From the NCBI RefSeq assembly GCF_007752345.1, contig NZ_CP036299.1:4684001-4748000 (forward strand): a stretch of 64,000 nucleotides of DNA, in the 5' to 3' direction. Under the pieces are notes generated by a model, which saw only the letters and a program-made list of their open reading frames with translations, had not been told where the DNA came from and made no database searches. Made by a program: the position numbers and the translations under genes. Below are positions 1-9,723 of the stretch, piece after piece. Source of the DNA: Planctopirus ephydatiae. Lineage in GTDB: Bacteria; Planctomycetota; Planctomycetia; Planctomycetales; Planctomycetaceae. Positions within the stretch are counted from its first letter, which is position 1, and each line of letters starts with the position of its first letter.

Positions 1-1
1 T

Positions 2-64
2 CCCAAAGCCAAGAAGTTTTATATCGTCAATTCGGGCGAATCTGGCGACTATGAACTCGACTGA
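2..64 (+). CDS. C-terminal end of a gene truncated by the window edge
   Basis: An open frame enters from the left edge and stops at TGA 62-64, giving about 20 residues ending in ESGDYELD. The acidic tail and codon use look like genuine coding sequence. There is too little to name a family, and no terminator is evident just after it. It could also be a chance open frame, since a 20-codon run is short. Confidence 0.45.
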   Translation, partial: PKAKKFYIVNSGESGDYELD

Positions 65-338
65 AGACATAATCTCATCTGACGTTGCGCAAAATCTCAA
101 ACCAGGATTTCCCTGAATCAAAAAAGGGTGCGTGTCGGCCTGGGCAGTCTTTTTCGCTTTCAGGAGCCATCCCCTCCGTTGAACTGTCAACCAGACCCTC
201 ATGAGAAACACCGTAACTCATTACTGTCAAATACCTTACTCTACACAAATTTGATCTAACAGATGTTCAGCCTGTGCATCATGAAGATGCAACGAACTCA
301 AACGGCTGCCATCCACGGGAAACAGGATCATCTCTGCC

Positions 339-1565
339 ATGAATTTCCACCCACTCTCCAGACCGCAAAGAGATTCTGTGATTCCACTTACGTTGTTCCG
401 AAGCTGGTTGACTGGTATCGCTTCCTGGGTCGCATTTTTGATCCTCGGCATGACTTCTCATGGTGCATGGACTGCCCATTGCCCATTCTGCCCGCCATCG
501 CAACCGACTTATGCCGAACATCTGGCCAACAGTGATGTCGCCATTCTGGTGCAATGGAAAGGCCAGAAGGTGCATTCTGAACAGGAAGCCACGACAACTT
601 TTGAAATTGTCGATCTCCTCAAGGGGGACCCGAAGGATTGGAAAAAGGGGGGAGAAGTCTCCGTCCCTTATGCCCGAGATGGACAGCCAGGCGACCTCCT
701 CCTCCTCATGGGGCAGGCCGATGCCAGTCAGAAAGAAAAAAACACGAATTGGGTTCTCGTGCAAGAAGTCAATGAAGTGCTTTATGGATACATTCGTAAA
801 GCCCCCCCACTTGAGGAGAAGAATACCAGGCGTCTGGAGTTTTATTGGCAGGGGCTTGAATCTCTCGATCCGGAAATCGGCAACGATGCTTTTGCCGAAT
901 TCAGTCGGGCCACCTACGCCGATGTCGCCTCCATCAAAGCCGTCTATCAACCCGAGAAATTACGGCAGTGGCTGCGATCCGAACAGGTTCTCCCTATTCG
1001 GAAAGGTATTTATGCCATGATGTTAGGGCTTGTTGGCAACGGTGAAGATGCCACCTGGATGCTTGAAGAAATCCTGCGTCCTGTCGAACCCCAGGAAACA
1101 CGCCTCGGAATTGACGGCATGATGGCAGGCTTTGTCCTGCTCGAAGGTCAGACGGGCCTCGAGAAGATCTGCCACGCCAAACTCGACAACCCCCAGACTT
1201 CACCTGCCGAACTCTACGCCACCGTGAATCTGCTGCGTTTCCTCTGGGAAGAGAATCCCCTCCATCTGACGCCTGAGATCCTCCGCAACCAGCTACGCAA
1301 ACTATTATCCAAAAAAGAATTAGGTGAAGTTGCTCTGGTCGATCTGGCCCGTTGGAAAGACTGGGGAGCCTGGCCGATGATTCAAGCTCAATGGGGACAG
1401 GGCGCTTTCTCGAACACGACGGGAAAACAGAAAATCGTCCAGTTCGCACAGACCATGCTCAAAGACCAGAACTGGGGTGATCCCCAGTCCCGCCAGGCCG
1501 TTCAAGACTTTATCGACCGGAATCCATTGCCCAAATCTCCATTTCTGCCTCTACCAACCCCCTGA
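339..1565 (+). CDS. Secreted protein of unknown function with an N-terminal CPFC motif
   Basis: This is a 408-residue protein with no enzyme family I can name. A hydrophobic stretch around residues 22-45 looks like a signal peptide or anchor with a long N-region. It is followed at once by CPFC, a Cys-x-x-Cys pair near the start of the exported part. The following 90 residues (DVAILVQW, FEIVDLLKGD) resemble small beta-domains that planctomycetes carry in families of exported proteins. The remainder is helical and HEAT-like. Export suggests a role in the periplasm or envelope. Start is the ATG at 339, with a weak AGGA upstream. It stands alone, with 330 bases of non-coding DNA after it. Function unknown; export fairly likely. 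Confidence 0.82.
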   Translation: MNFHPLSRPQRDSVIPLTLFRSWLTGIASWVAFLILGMTSHGAWTAHCPFCPPSQPTYAEHLANSDVAILVQWKGQKVHSEQEATTTFEIVDLLKGDPKDWKKGGEVSVPYARDGQPGDLLLLMGQADASQKEKNTNWVLVQEVNEVLYGYIRKAPPLEEKNTRRLEFYWQGLESLDPEIGNDAFAEFSRATYADVASIKAVYQPEKLRQWLRSEQVLPIRKGIYAMMLGLVGNGEDATWMLEEILRPVEPQETRLGIDGMMAGFVLLEGQTGLEKICHAKLDNPQTSPAELYATVNLLRFLWEENPLHLTPEILRNQLRKLLSKKELGEVALVDLARWKDWGAWPMIQAQWGQGAFSNTTGKQKIVQFAQTMLKDQNWGDPQSRQAVQDFIDRNPLPKSPFLPLPTP

Positions 1566-1897
1566 GTATTTGACACTGCACCCAATGAGTAATTCTCCCC
1601 GATAGACGGGGAAAGAAAGTCAACCCTCTTGATACTTGCAAAAGTGCAGGATCAGGAAGTCTGGTCAGCCCCCTTTCGTGTGGATATGATCAATTTTGGA
1701 AAGTGGTGACGGAGAGTCTCTGTCCACAGACTGTTTTGTCGAGAGAACTCGATTTTCCGAGAAATCAGTGGTTGCTGCGAAATCATCGATTTCTATCTAC
1801 GCCTGAAACTGAGTTTGGGAGATACTGCCGGTTAAGACAGGGCTGACCATTCAGGTAGCCGCTCAATTTGTGCTCTTCCGTTTCGGATTGGATATTC
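1566..1897. other. Intergenic region without a recognised gene
   Basis: This stretch holds no convincing ORF. A small hairpin (CCCC...GGGG around 1597-1611) lies shortly after the preceding stop and may act as a weak terminator, but it lacks a T-run. The rest should contain the promoter of the citrate-synthase-like gene; I see no clear -35/-10 pair. Confidence 0.5.
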
Positions 1898-3019
1898 ATG
1901 GCATCGCGACCACCACAGCTTTCTCCAGGCGAATTCGTCGTGGGCGATACCTCGATCACGGTGAAGCAACCGTCATTGCAATACCGCGGTTACCGTGTCG
2001 AAGATCTGTCGCGCGATGCTCAATTTCCTGAGGTAGCATGGCTGCTCATCGAAGGCTCATTACCCAGTCCTGAAGAACTGGCCGATCTCGAAGCCGCACT
2101 TTCTGAAGATGGCCGCCTGGATGACGAAGTCACGACCTGGCTGATCAATCTTCCTATGCATGTTCCCGGCCTCGATGCCCTCCGAACAGCCGTCAGCCTC
2201 ACGGCCACGCTCGATCCCCAGGCCCAGGATAACTCACTGGCTGCTCAACGCGAAAAAGCCTACCGACTGCTCGCACGCTACCCGATTATGGCTGCTGCTG
2301 TGGCTGGTGGTACGTTACCGGACGACGCCGAATACCACTCAGAACTTTCCTACGGCGGAAACTTTCTCCGCCTCGCCTCGGGCATTGAGCCACGCGATGA
2401 ACATGCTGTGGCGATGGATGCACTGCTGATCACTTCCGCCGATTTCGAATATGAACCCAGCACTCTGGCAGCACGCCTGGCGGCTGGCAGTCGCGTTGAT
2501 GTTCTGGGGGCCATGGTTGCCGCTTTGAGCATATTCTCTGGTGAATGCCCGCTTGATGAAGCCCGCGCGATTGCCGATCTGCTGGATGCTGTCCATAGCC
2601 CGGAAATGAGCCGCGATCTGATTCACAGGCTCTGGGAAGAACGAGCCATTCTCCCCGGCTTTGGGCCACGCATTCCCCGCGGAGGCGATGCCCGTGTCTG
2701 TGTTCTCAGCGATTGGGCCGATCAACTCTCCGATCAGCCCGATTTTGAGGTCTGGGAGGAACATGCCGACTGGATCGAAGCCGCCGCCTGGGAAGTTGCC
2801 GAACAAGGGCCCACACTTCTTTGGGCCGTCGTCAGAATGATGAAGTATCTTGGATTACCAGTTGACGCTGCTCCCGTGGTGATTTCCACAGGGCGTGTCG
2901 CCGGTTGGATGGCTCATTACATGGAACAGATCCGCACCACCTGGAAGCTGAGACCCCTGGGAGCCTACATCGGGCCGACCGACTTGCAGTTTCTCCGCGT
3001 TGATGACCGCAGTGCCTGA
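1898..3019 (+). CDS. Citrate-synthase-like protein lacking the catalytic residues
   Basis: The 373-residue protein follows the citrate synthase fold from end to end: the N-terminal YRGYRVEDL motif (residues 29-37) and the C-terminal GRVAGWMAH motif (332-340) are intact. The three catalytic positions are not. The first His region (GPxHGGANE in the family) reads SGECPLDEA (214-222). The GFGHRVY motif reads GFGPRIP (254-260), with Pro for the essential His. The NVDFYS motif with the catalytic Asp reads GPTLLWA (304-310). It should therefore not make citrate and may be a regulatory or structural paralogue. The frame opens at TTG 1868, but ATG 1898 is the more natural start. No citrate cycle genes lie nearby; the next gene is threonine synthase, 240 bases downstream. 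Confidence 0.85.
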   Translation: MASRPPQLSPGEFVVGDTSITVKQPSLQYRGYRVEDLSRDAQFPEVAWLLIEGSLPSPEELADLEAALSEDGRLDDEVTTWLINLPMHVPGLDALRTAVSLTATLDPQAQDNSLAAQREKAYRLLARYPIMAAAVAGGTLPDDAEYHSELSYGGNFLRLASGIEPRDEHAVAMDALLITSADFEYEPSTLAARLAAGSRVDVLGAMVAALSIFSGECPLDEARAIADLLDAVHSPEMSRDLIHRLWEERAILPGFGPRIPRGGDARVCVLSDWADQLSDQPDFEVWEEHADWIEAAAWEVAEQGPTLLWAVVRMMKYLGLPVDAAPVVISTGRVAGWMAHYMEQIRTTWKLRPLGAYIGPTDLQFLRVDDRSA

Positions 3020-3262
3020 CAACAGCAGAACCAGATGATGGGAACACAAATTTTCAGAAAAGATTTTCCCCGATTTCATACCCCTGAAGAGTAATGGAAT
3101 GGTTCCTTCATCACTCAATTGAATACGAAAACGGACTCCCAAACCTTCACAACCATTACGCCACGATTTCCTTCCGAGAGTCTCCACGAAGAAAGCCCAC
3201 ATTCGGAGCAGATCATTGTCCCGCAGGCCATTGATCATCCCCGCTCTGCAAAGGTTGATTGT

Positions 3263-4714
3263 ATGACCCCACCCACTGCCGCCATCACTCCCCCTGTCGC
3301 CAAACTTTTCCGCTCCTCACCGACCGATGCGGCTTTCCAGGTGTGTATTGAACCGACTTGCCGGGCGACCTATGCGGTCGATCAGACATTGACTTCATGC
3401 ACAGCGTGCGGAAGTCTGCTGGATATTGGCTACGACTGGAATCGAATCCGCGTGCCGGGCTCGATGCGCTGGTTCGAACAGCGCTGGAGCCGCCGCAATC
3501 AGCCTCTCGATTTCAGCGGCGTCTGGCGTTTTCGCGAGTTGTTCCCCTTCGCTCCCGAAGAGTCGATTGTCACCATTGGAGAAGGTCAGACGATTCTCCA
3601 GAACTCAGCGGCTGTGGCGAATTACGTCGGTGTGCAGCACGGAAATCTGTTTTTGCAGTACGAAGGGCTCAATCCCTCCGGCAGCTTCAAAGATAACGGC
3701 ATGACTGCCGCCGCCACACATGCCCGCATGGTGGGTGCCCATGTTGCGGCCTGCGCCTCGACAGGCAATACGAGCGCATCATTGGCCATCTATGCCAGTT
3801 CGACCAAAGCCTTCAGGACTGTGGTGTTCATCGGGAGTGGCAAGATTGCCTTCGGGAAGCTCTCACAGGCTCTTGATTACGATGCCTGCACAGTCCAGAT
3901 CATGGGTGACTTTGACGACGCCCTGGCTCGCGTTCGCGAAGTTTCTTCCGAGCGAGGCATCTACTTGTGCAACAGTGTCAACCCGTTCCGCCTCGAAGGC
4001 CAGAAGTCGATCATGTATCGAGTTCTCGAAGGTCTCGGCTGGGAAGTTCCTGACTGGATTGTGGTTCCCGGTGGTAATCTCGGGAACAGCAGTTCGTTCG
4101 GCAAGGCCTTGGCCGAACTGAAGCAACTGGGCCTGATTGATCGCATCCCACGCCTGGCTGTCATCAACGCCCATGGAGCGAATACGCTGCAGCAGCTCTA
4201 CAACGAGCATCATGTCCGCTGGAATAATGGCAATGTTCCTTTAGAGACCATCAATCGGTTTTATGCGGAAATGGATCTCAATTCTCGCCGTGCGGATACC
4301 ATTGCCAGTGCCATTGAGATCAATCGGCCTGTGAACTTAATGAAGTGCCTGCGGGCCCTTGAAACCTGTGACGGCGTCGTGCGCGATGTACATGATCAGG
4401 AAATTCTCGACGCCAAAGCGCAGGTGGGAGCGGGCGGTTTTGGATGTGAGCCGGCCAGTGCTGCCAGTGTGGCCGGTGCTCGTCTCCTGCGGGCACAAGG
4501 TGTGATTGCTCCTTCCGACCGAGTAGTGTGCATTCTCACTGGCCATCAGCTCAAAGATCCGGATGCCACCGTCGCGTATCACTCGGGGAATCGTGACATG
4601 TTTGAATCGAAGCTGGCTCGCCGTGGCGTGACCGAAACCCCCTTCCGCAATATGCCGCAGGGCGTTGAGAATGATCTGGGGAAGATTCTGGAACTCCTCG
4701 CCCGGCTCGATTAG
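3263..4714 (+). CDS. thrC: Threonine synthase
   Basis: PLP-dependent enzyme converting O-phospho-L-homoserine to L-threonine in the cytoplasm. The 483-residue product has an N-terminal zinc-ribbon-like stretch ([10 protein letters not shown] then CTACG, residues ~26-50) typical of the long threonine synthases. The PLP lysine motif [10 protein letters not shown] lies near residue 141, followed by the phosphate-binding glycine turn [20 protein letters not shown] and the C-terminal GCEPASAA region also match. The frame could begin at TTG 3119, but ATG 3263 has AAAGG eight bases upstream and is preferred. The alternative upstream 48 residues look disordered. No other threonine genes are adjacent. 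Confidence 0.93.
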   Translation: MTPPTAAITPPVAKLFRSSPTDAAFQVCIEPTCRATYAVDQTLTSCTACGSLLDIGYDWNRIRVPGSMRWFEQRWSRRNQPLDFSGVWRFRELFPFAPEESIVTIGEGQTILQNSAAVANYVGVQHGNLFLQYEGLNPSGSFKDNGMTAAATHARMVGAHVAACASTGNTSASLAIYASSTKAFRTVVFIGSGKIAFGKLSQALDYDACTVQIMGDFDDALARVREVSSERGIYLCNSVNPFRLEGQKSIMYRVLEGLGWEVPDWIVVPGGNLGNSSSFGKALAELKQLGLIDRIPRLAVINAHGANTLQQLYNEHHVRWNNGNVPLETINRFYAEMDLNSRRADTIASAIEINRPVNLMKCLRALETCDGVVRDVHDQEILDAKAQVGAGGFGCEPASAASVAGARLLRAQGVIAPSDRVVCILTGHQLKDPDATVAYHSGNRDMFESKLARRGVTETPFRNMPQGVENDLGKILELLARLD

Positions 4715-4853
4715 ACTTTCGTCACCTGCCTTTCAGATGAAATCAGCAACCAGGATTCTGGTGAGGATCAGCCAGAGGCTACGACTTCATCTGTTGGACT
4801 GGCAGAGGCAAATGGCAGAGCCAGTTGCATGAGACTTCGTCCCTCCCCCGGAC

Positions 4854-5363
4854 ATGTCAGCCATGCCTCAATCACCATTCGAAGAACTTGAGTATCTGGC
4901 GGATTTTCTCCCTTCAAACGGAGAATCCATTGTGGTTTCCCGCCGCGATGGCGAACTTGTCTGCGAAGCTGTCAAGCATCCGCAGAAATCCGATCCTCTG
5001 GACGACCCGGCTCTCTACGGGCGACTTGTGCAGATCAACGAGCGTCTGCAACGTCTTTCCGTTCGACCCATTGTCATTGGTGTACTGGCCTGGTTCTGGC
5101 TGTGTGTAGCCCACCATCAAGGGATGGATGTCGGCATCTCGGGGTGGTTCCTGGATGTGGGCTTCGGTTTGCTGATTGGTGTCGCCATCAGTTCGTGGAT
5201 TCAGTACCGCCAGTGGAAGCTCTTCCGCAAGATTCATCATGAATCGCTGGCCCGCCAACTCCGGCAGACGCGTATTGATCAGCACACCTTGATCGGCGCA
5301 CTCAGACATCAACCCGAATTGCGTCTGCTCTTCTCGCAACTCGTGCAGGCCACCTCGCACTGA
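4854..5363 (+). CDS. Small membrane protein of unknown function
   Basis: The 169-residue protein has an acidic N-terminal half of about 75 residues and two hydrophobic segments (about residues 73-90, PIVIGVLAWFWLCVA, and 96-115, WFLDVGFGLLIGVAISSW). A basic helical C-terminal tail rich in Arg and Gln follows. A hairpin inner-membrane protein with both ends in the cytoplasm is the simplest topology. I recognise no family. A second ATG three codons downstream (4863) is an alternative start. It lies 140 bases after threonine synthase and convergent with the adenylate kinase gene, from which 27 bases separate it. Confidence 0.75.
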   Translation: MSAMPQSPFEELEYLADFLPSNGESIVVSRRDGELVCEAVKHPQKSDPLDDPALYGRLVQINERLQRLSVRPIVIGVLAWFWLCVAHHQGMDVGISGWFLDVGFGLLIGVAISSWIQYRQWKLFRKIHHESLARQLRQTRIDQHTLIGALRHQPELRLLFSQLVQATSH

Positions 5364-5390
5364 AATTACCTACCATGCTATTTGTCTGAC

Positions 5391-6038
5391 TCAGCCATTT
5401 TTAGGCGCAATCCCCAGGCCTGCGCGGATGTTGGCCTGGATTTCATCACGTGTCAGACGCCCATCGACATCAATGACGAGTTCCTTTTTGCGGAAGAGTT
5501 CCAGCGCCGGCTCGGTTTTCGTGCGATAGTCGTTCAGCCTCGATCGAATCGCATCGTGATTGTCATCGTCCCGCTGCACGAGCTTACCATTGCAGACATC
5601 GCACACATCGTCCTCCGCGGGCCGATGGAAGATTAGGTTGTAGTCCAGCCCGCAGTTGCTGCAGAGCCTGCGTGCCAGCACTCGCTCGAAAACCACCTGA
5701 TCGGGCACATCGATATGAATGACTGCATCAATGTCGTAGCTTTCAAGAAAGAACCTCGCCTGCACGAGATTTCTCGGGAAACCATCGAGAATAAAGCCGT
5801 AGTTCCAGTCGTGTTCGCCCAGTCGCGCCCGGATGATGTCTTCGACCGTGTCGTCGGGAACCAGCTGCCCTTCCGCAATCTGCCGCTTGATTCTCGCACC
5901 CAGCTTGGTGTGGGTCTGAATATGCCAGCGAAAAATATCTCCCACGCTGATATGCACAAGATCGAGATCATCCTTGAGGAGTTTGGCCTGCGTACCTTTG
6001 CCGCAACCCTGAACACCCATGATGACATACTTATGCAT
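5391..6038 (-). CDS. Adenylate kinase family nucleoside monophosphate kinase
   Basis: A 215-residue P-loop kinase that transfers phosphate between ATP and AMP (or a related NMP). Walker A is GVQGCGKGT near the N-terminus. The AMP-binding segment contains SVGDIFRWH, and GFILDGFPRN is the family signature. The LID domain carries two Cys pairs (CSNCG and CDVCN, 16 residues between), the zinc-binding type of lid. Length fits adk. ATG 6038 is chosen because GGGAGAG precedes it; the frame extends upstream to 6131 without homology. Sequence identity to textbook adk is moderate, so it may be a second paralogue; I therefore give no symbol. It is divergent from the U32 gene. Confidence 0.9.
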   Translation of the reverse strand: MHKYVIMGVQGCGKGTQAKLLKDDLDLVHISVGDIFRWHIQTHTKLGARIKRQIAEGQLVPDDTVEDIIRARLGEHDWNYGFILDGFPRNLVQARFFLESYDIDAVIHIDVPDQVVFERVLARRLCSNCGLDYNLIFHRPAEDDVCDVCNGKLVQRDDDNHDAIRSRLNDYRTKTEPALELFRKKELVIDVDGRLTRDEIQANIRAGLGIAPKNG

Positions 6039-6353
6039 AATAGAACTCTCCCACCATCCATTCGACGACAGGCCCTTTGGCCACAAGTGGGGAGTTTGAC
6101 GACTCGGCTGATTGAATTCCACAATTGACACTCCCGGAGAACGACAGAATCACCACCTGCATGGTCGGGAATTCGTTACAATGCGTATTGCCGGAGCAGT
6201 CTGGTTCTGGGCTGGGCTCTCTTTTCGCCAGATGCCAGAGAGTTTGACAATCCCCTGGCAATTCAATGTGGAATTGACTGAAACATCGGTTTTCCAGGTG
6301 TAATTATACCCCCGGGCGAATTCGACGTTCTGTGACAAGAAGGTTTTCCGATA

Positions 6354-8987
6354 GTGACTCTGCACGCCGCCCCAGGAAATGAAACTGGCAAAAGTCTCGG
6401 CTTACGTCCCGAGTTGCTCGCACCGGCAGGCAGCCGTGAAGCCATTCGAGCCGCCATCGAAAATGGCGCCACGGCTGTCTACTTCGGCCTGCAATGCGGC
6501 TTTAACGCCAGGGCCAGAGCAACCAACATCGCCACGACCGATCTCCCCGAAGTCATGCAGGAACTGCACAGTCGCGGTGTTCGCGGCTATGTCACACTTA
6601 ACACGCTCATCTTTTCCGAAGAGCTCGAAGAGTTTGAGTCCATCGTCAGGCTTTGTGCCGAATCAGGGGTCGATGCCGTTCTTCTGCAGGATTTAGGAGC
6701 AGCCCGCTTATGCCAGGCAATCTGCCCTGCTCTGCCCATCCATGCTTCGACTCAGATGACACTCACCAGTGCGGAGTGCATCGAAGTCGCCAAGGAGCTG
6801 GGGATCAGCCGGGTTGTACTCCCCCGCGAACTCTCCATCGATGAGATTCACAAGCTGCACTCCGCCACCAGTATGCCGCTGGAAGCTTTTGTGCATGGTG
6901 CGTTATGCGTCGCCTATTCCGGACAGTGCCTGACGAGCGAGTCTTTGGGTGGCCGCAGTGCCAATCGGGGTCAATGCGCACAGGCTTGCCGCTTACCCTA
7001 CGAACTGATCTGCGATGGGCAGGATGTTGATCTCGGCAATGTCCGCTATCTGCTCAGTCCGCAGGATCTGGCTGCTTACGAACTGACTCCCGAACTCATC
7101 GAAGCGGGAGTGATCTCCTTCAAAATCGAAGGCCGCTTAAAAACTCCCGAATATGTGGCGAACATCACCAGGCATTATCGTGATGCGATTGATCGCAGCA
7201 CCATGGGGGAGCTTCCTCAATGGACACCTGAAGTTCGCCGAGAAATGGAGTTGAGCTTCTCACGCGGCTTTTCGACAGGCTGGCTGAAAGGGTGCGATCA
7301 CAAAGAACTTGTCCCTGGCCTCTCTTCGAGCAAGCGGGGTGTACTTCTGGGAAAAGTGTTGCGCGTGGCCCCACCACGCATTCTGCTCAGACTCGAAAGC
7401 CCGCTAAACCGTGGCGATGGAGTCGTCTTCGACGGCGACCGCACCACAGGTGAAGAGCAGGGGGGCCGTGTCTACGAACTCTTCACACCTCGGCAGAATG
7501 GCCAATCCTTGCGATTGGAAGGGACTGCGGAAGCTGGCCTGGTCGAAGTGGAGTTCGCCACCGGTGCCATCGATTTTGCAAAGATCTCGCCCGAGCAGAA
7601 ACTGTGGAAAACCGATGATCCTCAGCTGATTCAAAAACTTCGCCGCACATTCACAGGGCCGGAAGCTCTGGCCCGCATGCCACTCGATCTGCAGGTCATG
7701 GCTCGAGCTGGCGAAACTCTGCAAGTCTCAGCTCGTCTCTATCGTCAGGATGGCACGAGTCTGCCGACCGTGGTCGTTACCTCGACCGAACCACTTCCCG
7801 TGGCCACAAAACATGCGGTCACGGAAAGCTATCTGCTCGAACAGTTGGGACGCCTGGGGCATACCCCTTTTGCGATACGTGATCTCTCTGCCGAGATTGT
7901 GGGCGGCCCGATGGTTCCCATGAGCCTGCTTTCCAAAGTCCGGCAGGAACTCATCCGCCAACTCCTCGAAGCTCTGGCCATTCCGGAAACTCATACAGCA
8001 GCCACCCAGCCCATTCTCACCACCTGGCGCCAGCGCCTGCAGCAATCGCGTATTGAAAGCCTCCTTCCCGAAGAGAAATCGACAACAGCAAATCAAACTC
8101 TACTCCCGCAACTTCTCGTCATGGTGCGGCAGCCCGCACAACTGGAGCATCTTGTTCCCGCAGAGCTGGAACTCCCTGGCCAGGCACAACTCGGTGGCGT
8201 GTATGTCGACTTCGCTGATATTCGCGAGTACCGCCAGGCCGCCGAGTGGGGACGCACGCATGGAGTGAAGGTCTGGCTGGCCACGCCACGCATTCAGAAA
8301 CCGGGCGAATATCCCATTTTTGCCGCGATGGCCAAACATGCTCCCGCTGGTTTTCTGGTGCGAAATCTCGCAGGGATTGATTTCTGTACTCGTAAAAACA
8401 TCCCCTTTGTGATCGATTTCTCGCTCAATTGCGCGAACGAACTGACAGCCGAGTACCTGGAAGGCTTTGGCCCTGAACGACTGACCCTTTCCTATGATCT
8501 GAACCGCGAACAACTTCTCGACCTGGTGCGTGCCACCCGGCCGCAACGGCTCGAAGTCGTCATTCACCAACAGATGCCCATGTTCCATATGGAGCATTGT
8601 GTCTTCTGTGCTGTCCTTTCGCCGGGAACCAATAAAACGAACTGCGGCCGCCCTTGCGACGACCACTTTGTCGAACTCCGCGATCGTGTCGGTATGCAGC
8701 ATCCCCTCACAGCCGATGTCGGTTGCCGGAACACGCTGTTCAATGCCCAGCCTCAAAGTGCTGCCGAGGTTGTTCCAGAACTACTTGAGCAGGGGGTGAA
8801 AAACTTCCGCCTCGAGTTTCTGAATCAGGATCGTCAGACCATCCGCCGAACGATCTGCGAATATCAGGCACTGCTCAACGGCCAAAGGAAAGGCCGTGAA
8901 GTCTGGCAATCGCTCAGTGCGATGAATCGCGTGGGTGTCACTCGCGGCACTCTCGAAGAACGTCGGAACCCACTGGCCATCCTGTAG
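6354..8987 (+). CDS. U32-family peptidase / RlhA-like protein with DUF3656-type region
   Basis: A long (877-residue) U32 protein. The N-terminal barrel starts at ELLAPAGSREAIRAA (residue ~20). The signature HGALCVAYSGQC lies around residue 180, followed by GRSANRGQCAQACRLPY, as in E. coli RlhA, where U32 proteins hydroxylate rRNA or tRNA and bind an iron-sulfur cluster. The middle (~340-560) fits the DUF3656 insert. The last third is a second barrel-like region with a further cysteine set (CVFCAVL, CGRPC, near 755-775). RNA modification is more likely than proteolysis, given what is known of RlhA and TrhP. Start is GTG 6354 with AGAAGG upstream. The ComEA-like gene begins 13 bases after its stop, suggesting co-transcription. 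Confidence 0.9.
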   Translation: MTLHAAPGNETGKSLGLRPELLAPAGSREAIRAAIENGATAVYFGLQCGFNARARATNIATTDLPEVMQELHSRGVRGYVTLNTLIFSEELEEFESIVRLCAESGVDAVLLQDLGAARLCQAICPALPIHASTQMTLTSAECIEVAKELGISRVVLPRELSIDEIHKLHSATSMPLEAFVHGALCVAYSGQCLTSESLGGRSANRGQCAQACRLPYELICDGQDVDLGNVRYLLSPQDLAAYELTPELIEAGVISFKIEGRLKTPEYVANITRHYRDAIDRSTMGELPQWTPEVRREMELSFSRGFSTGWLKGCDHKELVPGLSSSKRGVLLGKVLRVAPPRILLRLESPLNRGDGVVFDGDRTTGEEQGGRVYELFTPRQNGQSLRLEGTAEAGLVEVEFATGAIDFAKISPEQKLWKTDDPQLIQKLRRTFTGPEALARMPLDLQVMARAGETLQVSARLYRQDGTSLPTVVVTSTEPLPVATKHAVTESYLLEQLGRLGHTPFAIRDLSAEIVGGPMVPMSLLSKVRQELIRQLLEALAIPETHTAATQPILTTWRQRLQQSRIESLLPEEKSTTANQTLLPQLLVMVRQPAQLEHLVPAELELPGQAQLGGVYVDFADIREYRQAAEWGRTHGVKVWLATPRIQKPGEYPIFAAMAKHAPAGFLVRNLAGIDFCTRKNIPFVIDFSLNCANELTAEYLEGFGPERLTLSYDLNREQLLDLVRATRPQRLEVVIHQQMPMFHMEHCVFCAVLSPGTNKTNCGRPCDDHFVELRDRVGMQHPLTADVGCRNTLFNAQPQSAAEVVPELLEQGVKNFRLEFLNQDRQTIRRTICEYQALLNGQRKGREVWQSLSAMNRVGVTRGTLEERRNPLAIL

Positions 8988-9000
8988 CGGGAAAACTGTT

Positions 9001-9453
9001 ATGGGGCAGGAAAGCCAGTCAGCCAATCACCACAGCAGGAATCTGCCATCGCAACCAGGCGATAGCGAATCTCCCGCTCGCTTCTGCGGCATGACGCATG
9101 GCGATGCCCTGGTTGTTTTTGGATTGGCCTTCATACTGCTCTGTCTCGCGGGTGGGCGATTTGTGTGGCATGGCGTGTGGGGGAATCCACTGGTGCATGT
9201 CGAAACACTGCAGGGAGAACCCATTCCACTGGAGATCGACATCAACTCAGCGAACTGGATCGAGTTTTTGCAGTTGGATGGAATTGGCGAAACTCTGGCT
9301 CGTCGGATTGTGGCCGACCGCGACGAACGAGGCCCCTTCCAGAGCGTTGAGGATCTCACTCGCGTCCGCGGCCTGGGCGAAAAAATGATCGAACGCTTTC
9401 GCCCTTACCTGACATGCGAGCCTCGCCCAATTTCACCGGTCCATGATCTTTGA
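9001..9453 (+). CDS. Membrane-anchored helix-hairpin-helix protein, ComEA-like
   Basis: A 150-residue protein with one transmembrane segment (residues ~36-55, ALVVFGLAFILLCLAGG) and a C-terminal double HhH domain (81-138). The HhH region reads IDINSANWIEFLQLDGIGE and later VRGLGEKMIERF, the ComEA pattern that binds double-stranded DNA without sequence specificity. In competent bacteria ComEA holds incoming DNA outside the inner membrane, so a role in DNA uptake is inferred by family. No comEC or pilus genes are visible here. ATG 9001 is chosen over the upstream frame opening at 8935, which overlaps the U32 gene. The tail PRPISPVHDL is unremarkable. Confidence 0.85.
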   Translation: MGQESQSANHHSRNLPSQPGDSESPARFCGMTHGDALVVFGLAFILLCLAGGRFVWHGVWGNPLVHVETLQGEPIPLEIDINSANWIEFLQLDGIGETLARRIVADRDERGPFQSVEDLTRVRGLGEKMIERFRPYLTCEPRPISPVHDL

Positions 9454-9723
9454 GCGTCTCGTCATCGGGCAGCAGATTCTCCCTAACAGAGGTTGAGAAA
9501 AATGAATTTTTGCGAATGCAGGAGGTTTGGTGCGACTGGGCAAACATGACTCGGCGGTTTTTGCAACTTTTACCAAAAAAACTGCCATTGACGCTCTTGC
9601 GGGCATGCTCGCTGGGCGATATTTCCTTCATAAGTGAAGAAAGATTCGTCGCCTCAGCGGCGTGTACCAAGGTCAAGACGATCCCGGTGCTTTCAAAGTC
9701 ACTTTTGGCAAGGATGCCCGACC

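Noticed and set aside
279-950. 223-codon minus-strand frame inside the CPFC gene
   Set aside because: It is antisense to a better-supported gene with a signal peptide, and its composition is unlike its neighbours.
8100-8756. 218-codon minus-strand frame inside the U32 gene
   Set aside because: It lies wholly inside a gene with strong family motifs and shows none itself.
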